NCBI GenBank assembly: GCA_963585895.1
Contig: OY757921.1
Span: 80,455,127 to 80,519,126, forward strand
Length of the DNA: 64,000 nucleotides
Direction: 5' to 3'
From: Sepioteuthis lessoniana
Taxonomy: Eukaryota > Mollusca > Cephalopoda > Myopsida > Loliginidae
A program made the translations under genes and the position numbers. The notes beneath the pieces are model-generated. The model was not told the DNA's origin and did no database searches. It was given only the letters and a program-made list of their open reading frames with translations. How positions within the stretch are numbered: position 1 is the stretch's first letter; each line of letters begins with the position of its first letter. Positions 58,252-64,000 of the stretch are shown here, in pieces.

Positions 58252-58489
58252 GGGGAGTCCTCATGGCATATTGACTTAGATGCTGAACTGCAACATTGTA
58301 GTAAGCGAGTTCAAACTCAAATCACACTATTACATTCACTTTTGGACTAATATCCTTAGGAAAGGTATGAATCCCCTTATCCTCCCAGCTATGGGTTAAA
58401 TAGTACCACTACTGTTTTTCTATAAGAATGGCTTTGGCATTAAATAACCCACAAAGGTTGATATGTAATTAAACAAATCAAACATAACC
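58252..58489 (+). mobile_element. tRNA-headed SINE, family A (diverged), perfect TSD
   Basis: 'ggggagtcctcatggcatat' head, 'gcgagttcaaactcaaatca' B box area, body, tail GGCATTAAATAACCCACAAA…GGTTGATATG. Flanked by TTGTATTTTGT at 58241-58251 and 58490-58500. Confidence 0.9.
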
Positions 58490-58574
58490 TTGTATTTTGT
58501 ATTGCTTTTATTGTTACAACACATTAATTGATCCATTCAACTGTCTTCTTCAGGCATACATTTCTTTCCTGTTT

Positions 58575-59855
58575 AACACGTCGCTCAATAAGTCCTGGGC
58601 CTAATTAATAAAACAACAACTTTTTGGCAAAATTCAACTTTATTCATGAACGTAGTCTCCTTCTAAGGTGATACACTGATTCGAATGCTTCTCTAACAAT
58701 TCAATGCCTTTTTGTAGAATGATTTGTCTTTGGCTTCAAACTATGCCTCAGTTTCTGATATCACTTCTTCATTGGAGCCAAATCTTTTTCCCGGAGAATT
58801 TTTTTTTTTTTTTTGTGTGTGCAAACAGCCAGTAGTCACTAGGGGCCAGATCTGAAGGATAGGGTGGGTGTGGAAGCAATTTGAAGTGCAATTCCTGCAG
58901 TTTTGCCATTTGTTGTGATCGACTTATGACATGGTGCCTGGTTTTGTTGAAAGAGCACTTTTTTCTTCATTTTGTGCCGTTTTTTGGTGATTTCTTCCTT
59001 CAAACACACCAATAAGGCTATATGATATTTGCTATTAATGGTTCTTCCTTTCTCAAAGTAATCGATAAACAAAATATTTTGTGCATCCCAAATTACAGCA
59101 GCCAAAACTTTGCCTGCTGATGTTTGCGTCTTTGGTCACTTTGAACAGCTTTCGCCTGCTGTTGTCCACTCAGTTGACTGTCAATTTGACTCCAGAGTGA
59201 AGTGGTGGATCCATCTTTCATCCATTGTCACATATTTATGCTAAAACTCCTTTTTATTGCATTGAAACAGTTGCAAACACTACTCTGAATTGTCAATGTG
59301 TTGTTGTTGATTGACTGTGAGCAAATGCGACACCCACTTTGAACACAACTTTCTCATTGACAAATGTTCATGCAAAATGGTGAATACACTGTCTTCTGAT
59401 ATCTTCAACTCCTCTGCTATCTCATACAACTTCAATTTACCATCGGCCACAATGAGTTTGTGGAGATTTTTGGTGTTTTCTGGAACAACTGCCGAATTTA
59501 AACAACCTGAGCGCTCAGCATCATTTGTCTACACAACTGCATTTAAAGTCAACATGCTACCTCTTAACCATTGTTTCTGACGGAGCAGAGTCCAAATAAC
59601 ACTTATCAAGCTATTGCTTTGCTTGAACAGTATTTTTTCCATCAGAAAGATATGCTTTATCAACACATGAAATTCAGATTTTTTTCCATTGTTTTGAAAA
59701 TTTGCAACAGTAACTTCACTTAACTAATTTGTAAACTAATAATCCGATTGGGCTCAAATTTGCCATTAGAAGGTTAGTACTTTATAAAAATCATATGGAT
59801 TTTTATTAGTGGCACCATCTATATGTCAAGCCTGGGACTTATTGAGTGATGTGTT
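58575..59855 (-). mobile_element. Mariner-type transposon with both termini, inactive transposase
   Basis: Terminal inverted repeats of about 28 bases (AACACGTCGCTCAATAAGTC… and …GACTTATTGAGTGATGTGTT) enclose 1281 bp, the usual mariner size. The minus strand holds a broken transposase reading from about 59685: a helix-turn-helix region, TMDERWIHHFT near 59218 (first catalytic Asp), WDAQNILFIDYFEKGRTINS near 59080 and FQQNQAPCHK near 58930. In that last block the usual catalytic Asp of QDNAPCH is replaced. The third catalytic region is broken by a T homopolymer. Stops and frameshifts make it dead. Confidence 0.9.
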
Positions 59856-60464
59856 GCAACCATTTTCTAAATAAAAGAAACCTCTCTTTCTTTAGAGATT
59901 GTACATTTAAAGAAAGCTTTAGAATGGATTTTCTAAAAACAAAAGCAATAATAAGAACAAGTTAAATAAGGCAAAAAACTTTTCACATGATAATAATTTC
60001 TCAAAATTATAGATATTAAATATGTATCCTTTAGTTCTTTTAGTAGCCGTTTTGTCATATAGTGAAGGTTGTAATGAATTGTTCTCTGTAGCAACTGAAC
60101 ATTATTTATTTCAATGAACATATTTGTATCTAATTGATACTCTTAACAAAACTTGAACCATAACTTATCTTCCACTATTTGTCACTCATGACTTCAACAA
60201 ATCAAACACTACTGAGATTACTCAGCTGCAGACTATGTATATACTGTGACAGGAGGTGACATCGCAGTAATAGTGAAAGAAATTTTTAGTCAATTATCCA
60301 ATACATTATGAAGTGAATTTGAAGCAGATAATGTTTGACAAAATCATTTATATCTTATCAAATAAAAAAAAATAGGTATATTTTTGTCAAGTTTTTATAC
60401 ATTAAAAGTATTCAGATACTTAGTCTATTAGTTTAATGCAAAAATCTCTAGTGTCCGCAGCCCT

Positions 60465-61265
60465 GGTTGGCTGGGGATGTAGAATACACTGATTGCATCT
60501 CTGCAAAAAGGTAAAACCTCCCCAACAAATGTCTTGAGTATGACATTAAACCATATGATGGTGAGGCTCCAGCTTTGAAGATTTGGGGAATGTAGAGTAC
60601 TCCTTCATTGCTATTCCACTCAGACCCAGAGTTGTAGCACCTGATAGATTCCTATCTATGGGTCAAATAGAACTTTAAAATTTAAACTGTGTGCAAACAA
60701 ATGACTTATGCTAGATTGAAATTAGAAATAAAACTGTTTGAGTATTCAACTGTGTGTAAACAAATGACTGATGTCTAATTGAATTGTTAATGATACATAG
60801 CAATACTTGGAACCATTTAACTGTGTGCAAATGAATGGTGTTGAATAGAATAATTAGTTTTAAATAATAATACTTGTAACCACTTCACTGTGTGCAAACA
60901 AATGATTAATATTGAATAGATTATTTGTGGTAGATAGCAATAATTGAAACCATTTAACTGCATAGAAACAATAGCAACACTAGAGTGCAAACAAATTAGT
61001 TCTCATTTAAAAATGAAATTACCTACAAACTATTCACTTACAAATCCCATGTATATCCATTTAAATGTGTGCAAACAAATGAATGATGTTACATTGTTTC
61101 TCTTACATAGCAGTGCTTGAAACCATTTAACTGTGTGCAAACAAATGAGTTCAGGCTAGTTTAAAAATGTTATTCACAATGTGTTTACAAATCATATATA
61201 TTTAATATATATATTTGTAAAAACAGGATTTGGCATTAAATAATCAACAATGGTTGATATGTTGT
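60465..61265 (+). mobile_element. D1 element, most complete monomer array
   Basis: Head 'ggttggctggggatgtagaa' with hairpins TTGCATCTCTGCAA and AGGTAAAACCT (both compensated relative to the LINE), D body, six to seven ~70-base monomers (60690-61140) including the internal pre-tail piece near 61000-61055, and tail 'ggcattaaataatcaacaat'…'ggttgatatg' at 61231. Confidence 0.88.
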
Positions 61266-61631
61266 ATCTTGTTCATGGCAGAGGGGCTGGGTAAATACAT
61301 ACTTGAGACTCCTCATCAGTGATATTTCTGGGTTCATCAGATCCCAGTTGACGTAGCTGAGTTGGTCACTTCTCTGCTTGATTACCAGTAGCAACTATCC
61401 AAGGGCTTACCTTCTTTATCTAAAACTACCTAATAGCTTTTTCTATGATGGTTCTAATAGTGCCTCTTCTTTTAATATCTCCTGTATTACCAATTCAAGT
61501 CCAGGCCTTGCAGTGTGATTGCCATGCAAATTATTAACAGTCCACTTCTATTTGCTCACATTGGGCTCATCAGCTCTGGCTTCTGCATTGTTCTACCAAC
61601 TTCTAATATCTGATGCCAAATGTTCCTTCCA

Positions 61632-61870
61632 GGGCACTGCCCAGTCAGTTGGGACATAGAATTGGCCAGCTGCATCCACTGCAGAAGGGTAAGACCCTCC
61701 CACTACCAAAAGAGAGTCCTGAGTATGACATTAAACTTCACTCCTGGAGCTCTGGATAGTGTGGACTACCCATTCATCACCATTACTTGCAGGTCCACTC
61801 AGCTTAAAAATTGACCTTGTATTACATCCTGCCTGTGATGGAGAAGTTGGGTAAATAGATATTTACAGTA
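61632..61870 (+). mobile_element. D-family head and body joined to a SINE B-type 3' end
   Basis: Head with hairpins CTGCATCCACTGCAG and AGGGTAAGACCCT, D body truncated near 61800, then 'ttgaccttgtattacatcct' and 'gttgggtaaatagata', which match the 3' end of family B at 63465-63515. A possible chimera formed by template switching or by later deletion. Confidence 0.65.
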
Positions 61871-62001
61871 GTTTTTAAATGTCCAATGTTAATGCACCAT
61901 CTACTCTTGTTAGATTACACTGATATCACCAATTGACCAATTTGTTTCTTTTTCTACCTGCTCCCATCATTACAATTTTACAATTGTTTTCTTTTTTTAA
62001 G

Positions 62002-62206
62002 GTTGAAGATAAGAAAGAAGAATGTGGAATCAAAAAGCCATTAGTGACAACAGAGTTTTTCAAATGGAGCAGTAAATATTTTGGTCAGCCTCTCAAGTCC
62101 TGGGATGAAGGTGATCCAGAAAGCAAGCTATCAATGGAACGGGATTACAGATTCCAGCGGAATGCTATGGTCAGAAATGAAGCCAAACCAGAACAGTTTA
62201 AAGCAG
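62002..62206 (+). CDS. RPTOR: RPTOR exon 15 of window: segment before WD40 propeller
   Basis: Encodes VEDKKEECGIKKPLVTTEFF, KWSSKYFGQPLKSWDEGDPE, SKLSMERDYRFQRNAMVRNE and AKPEQFKA plus one base. The motif F.(D/K)WS.(R/K)YF.QP aligns with vertebrate FCDWSARYFAQPV, followed by the basic helix ERE.RF.RN..VR. The acidic/basic start (VEDKKEECGIKK) is divergent. Acceptor TTTAAG at 62000-62001, donor GTAAGT at 62207, phase 1. The WD40 repeats should follow beyond the window. Confidence 0.96.
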
Positions 62207-62323
62207 GTAAGTCTTGAAAGTTTGATTTTTTTTTTTTGTCATAATACTACAGGAAATCTGATGTTTTAAAGTTTGAAATATAAATAAATTTAGAATATTT
62301 TTCTCACTAATGTTTATGAGGGA

Positions 62324-62442
62324 GTTTATAGCAAAATCATGCAAAAAAACACTGGTTCCTGTTAGATCACCAAAGTTAAGCAATGATGGGCTTGTTCAGT
62401 ACTTAGATAGGTGATCATTTTGTAACTGCAGGTACTGTAAGC
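62324..62442 (+). pseudogene. 5S rRNA pseudogene or 5S-derived SINE head
   Basis: 119 bases, the length of a 5S gene. Recognisable blocks: 'gtttatagc' (5S start GTCTATGGC type), 'tgttagatcaccaaagttaa-gcaatgatgggc' (GATC(T/A)C.GAAGTTAAGCA.CG.CGGGC of 5S), 'agtacttagataggtgatca' (AGTACTTGGATGGGTGACC) and 'ggtactgtaagc' (GGTGCTGTAGGC). Changes are mostly C-to-T and G-to-A, as in decay of CpG sites. The internal promoter is altered, so transcription is unlikely. Confidence 0.8.
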
Positions 62443-63232
62443 AACCTAAGGCCTGTGTACCAGACTCAACAAAGTTTAGTAAATAACAACTAATGTTCGT
62501 GAGGTAGTATAAAAAAATGTTACAAATTATTTTAGGGTTACTGGCATCTTTGGTAGAAATGAAACCGTCAAGACATTGTCTGTTTTTTTTAGTTATGGTG
62601 AAAATGATACATAAATTTCCTTTTAACAAAAGTTTTTTAGAATCATGTTTAACCCTTTCACTCCCACTGGGACACCAGTATTCCAGTTGAATTTCATTTG
62701 AACCCTTAAAAGTGTTATTTCAAAAAATCAAAAAAAGTGCTCAATATTGGCCAGTAAGATGAATCATAATTTGGTTCCCCCCCTCTTTAGATACTCCATG
62801 AATATGAATTTCATGTATTCTTTTAGAATTAAAAAAAAACTTAGCAGTAAAAAGAGTAACAGCTGTATCTAATCTTTATACAACTACCTGTTCAAGTTAA
62901 TGTTATGTTTTTTCCTGTAAGCCAAAACATTTGGTCACCCCAATAAGTTTTACTGACAAGACATTGGTTACAGAATCAATTCTGTTCTTAAGTCTGATAT
63001 TTACTTTCATTCTGTTTAATTTTTTCTTTGAAAAAAAAACCCCATCAGAGATAGCAAATCTTTTGAAAATTGAAAAACTATTACCATATTTGTTGAATGT
63101 CGGAGAAATGATGAACATTGCAAATCAATCCCTTTTGAACTAAGATAAGCTATAAAGAACTATAACTCTGTATGGCATCCTAACAACCTAACAGGTTATG
63201 GGAGATATCTATCCATGTATACACCATAATGG

Positions 63233-63515
63233 TCTGGTGGTGCTCATGGTGTAAAGGTTATCCTTGTAGGAAATGCACACAGTGACCAGAGTTCAAATTA
63301 TGGACAAGGCTTAGTGCTTGATACATTTTGGGGAAAGATATGCATTTAACTATTCTCCCTTCAGTTTGGGATAATAACAGAGTAGGCTAGACTCTTTAAC
63401 CTTGGTATAGCAATTGGTCTAGAAGGAAAACTCTGAATTCAAACCTGCTAAACTCCACTTAAAAATTGGCGTTGTGTCACATCCTGTCCATGGCATAATG
63501 GGTTGGATAAATATA
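63233..63515 (+). mobile_element. tRNA-headed SINE, family B
   Basis: Head 'ggtggtgctcatggtgtaaa' followed by B box AGAGTTCAAATTATGG, body 'taaccttggtatagcaattg', 'aactctgaattcaaacctgc' and end 'tgtcacatcctgtccatggc'. Confidence 0.82.
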
Positions 63516-64000
63516 TAATGGTCTGGTGGTAATAATATTAACAAGTATATTGTACAAGCATCACAAATTCTGAAGTTATTAATCAAAATATTAGTTTTAC
63601 AATTATAAGATGCATGGCTCTTTTTTTTTTTTTTTTTTTAAATACATTAGAGCTCCTAGTATCTGATTTCATATAGTTGGCATTTATCTAAGAAAAGCTA
63701 TGTTTGCAAGAAGGCCTATGTGATTTTTACATAGGAAGTTCATGCAAATATCTGAAAAGAGGTGCTGGAGAGGTTAAGAACCATTGTATTTGTCTCTGAA
63801 ATATTGAAATTACATATTTAGTGGAGGTATTTTTACTTTGTGCTTTTAAACAGTTTATCTTTGTACCACTATGCATAAGGAACTAATGTGTACATTTTGT
63901 TATAAAATTCAATGATCAACTTTTTTTACAAATTTTCTTTTATCAGACCTCTTTCTGAACATGTGTATATAAATGTCTAATAACAATTAATAGAATTTCT

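Larger units (their letters stand above)
55844..62001 (+). other. 6.2-kb intron with nested elements
   Basis: Contains small palindromic MITEs, D1 elements (one carrying a SINE), a family A SINE, a mariner with both ends and a D-derived fragment (61632-61870). Between about 57550 and 58240, and between 59860 and 60460, nothing recognisable is seen. Confidence 0.75.
2372..62206 (+). other. RPTOR: RPTOR (Raptor) gene, internal segment of 15 exons
   Basis: Raptor is the substrate-recruiting scaffold of mTORC1; it binds TOS-motif substrates and Rag GTPases and is a target of AMPK. The spliced exons give a continuous reading frame with stretches nearly identical to vertebrate Raptor as I know it, for example [54 protein letters not shown] and [15 protein letters not shown]. 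The exons cover the HEAT-repeat domain, the phospho-regulated linker and the segment just before the WD40 propeller. The RNC/caspase-like domain (5') and the WD40 repeats (3') are outside the window. Phases: exon 1 begins after one base of a split codon and ends with two; the next eight exon ends are phase 0; then 1, 1, 0, 2, 0, 1. I saw no second copy of any exon and no antisense gene. Confidence 0.97.
62207..64000 (+). other. Partial intron at window end
   Basis: Contains a decayed 5S rRNA copy (62324-62442) and a family B SINE (63233-63515). The rest, including 62650-63225 and 63520-64000, shows no further Raptor exon or recognised repeat. Confidence 0.7.

Noticed and set aside
63945-64000. 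Possible next RPTOR exon near the window end (TTTTATCAG…)
   Set aside because: In the required phase it reaches a stop after a few codons and shows no Raptor similarity.
1-64000. CRISPR arrays, bacterial operons, promoters or terminators
   Set aside because: The window is intron-rich animal DNA; the regular repeats are microsatellites, a minisatellite and retroelement monomers, without CRISPR repeat-spacer structure.

Overview
This is a window of animal nuclear DNA, AT-rich and dominated by introns. Its only host gene is the middle of a plus-strand RPTOR (Raptor, the mTORC1 scaffold) gene. Fifteen coding exons, about 770 codons, can be placed between 2372 and 62206. Every splice junction is GT-AG and reading phase is kept across all of them. 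The encoded part starts just before the HEAT-repeat region ([11 protein letters not shown]), covers the HEAT repeats, runs through a long phospho-regulated linker and ends in the conserved block before the WD40 propeller (TEFFKWSSKYFGQPL). The N-terminal caspase-like (RNC) domain lies upstream of the window and the propeller downstream. A 54-base open segment with good splice sites (4365-4418) is a possible extra cassette exon.

The organism is a metazoan with large repeat-filled introns, the largest being 20.8 kb at 20316-41106. The protein is clearly Raptor but differs from the vertebrate form, with a much longer Ser/Arg/Gln-rich linker. A lophotrochozoan such as a cephalopod mollusc is my best guess. 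That rests on general impression of the repeats, and a chelicerate or other invertebrate is not excluded.

Layout. 1-2371: upstream intron with a small inverted-repeat element and a SINE. 2372-20315: ten exons with introns holding SINEs, miniature transposons and microsatellites. 20316-41106: giant intron with SINEs, RTE-like and mariner remnants, and a full-length but dead 5.5-kb non-LTR retrotransposon (32192-37701) that landed inside an older SINE and made a 12-bp target-site duplication. 41107-46423: three exons of the regulatory linker, carrying AMPK-type serine motifs and a QSAPSSP motif. 46424-55359: repeat-rich intron with a mariner pseudogene. 55360-55843: a large, low-complexity linker exon. 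55844-62001: intron with nested SINEs and a mariner copy with both ends. 62002-62206: last visible exon. 62207-64000: intron with a decayed full-length 5S rRNA copy and a SINE.

The most interesting system is the retroelement community. A family of about 12 short elements (called D here) shares its first ~60 bases and its last ~110 bases with the 5.5-kb LINE but has an unrelated middle. The shared 5' head can fold into two hairpins and the shared 3' tail into a two-tier hairpin, and some base changes are compensatory. The same tail also ends tRNA-headed SINEs with different heads. One insertion consists of only 66 bp of tail flanked by a perfect target-site duplication. This is what a LINE with its non-autonomous dependants would look like. 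All D copies and the LINE lie in the sense orientation of RPTOR.
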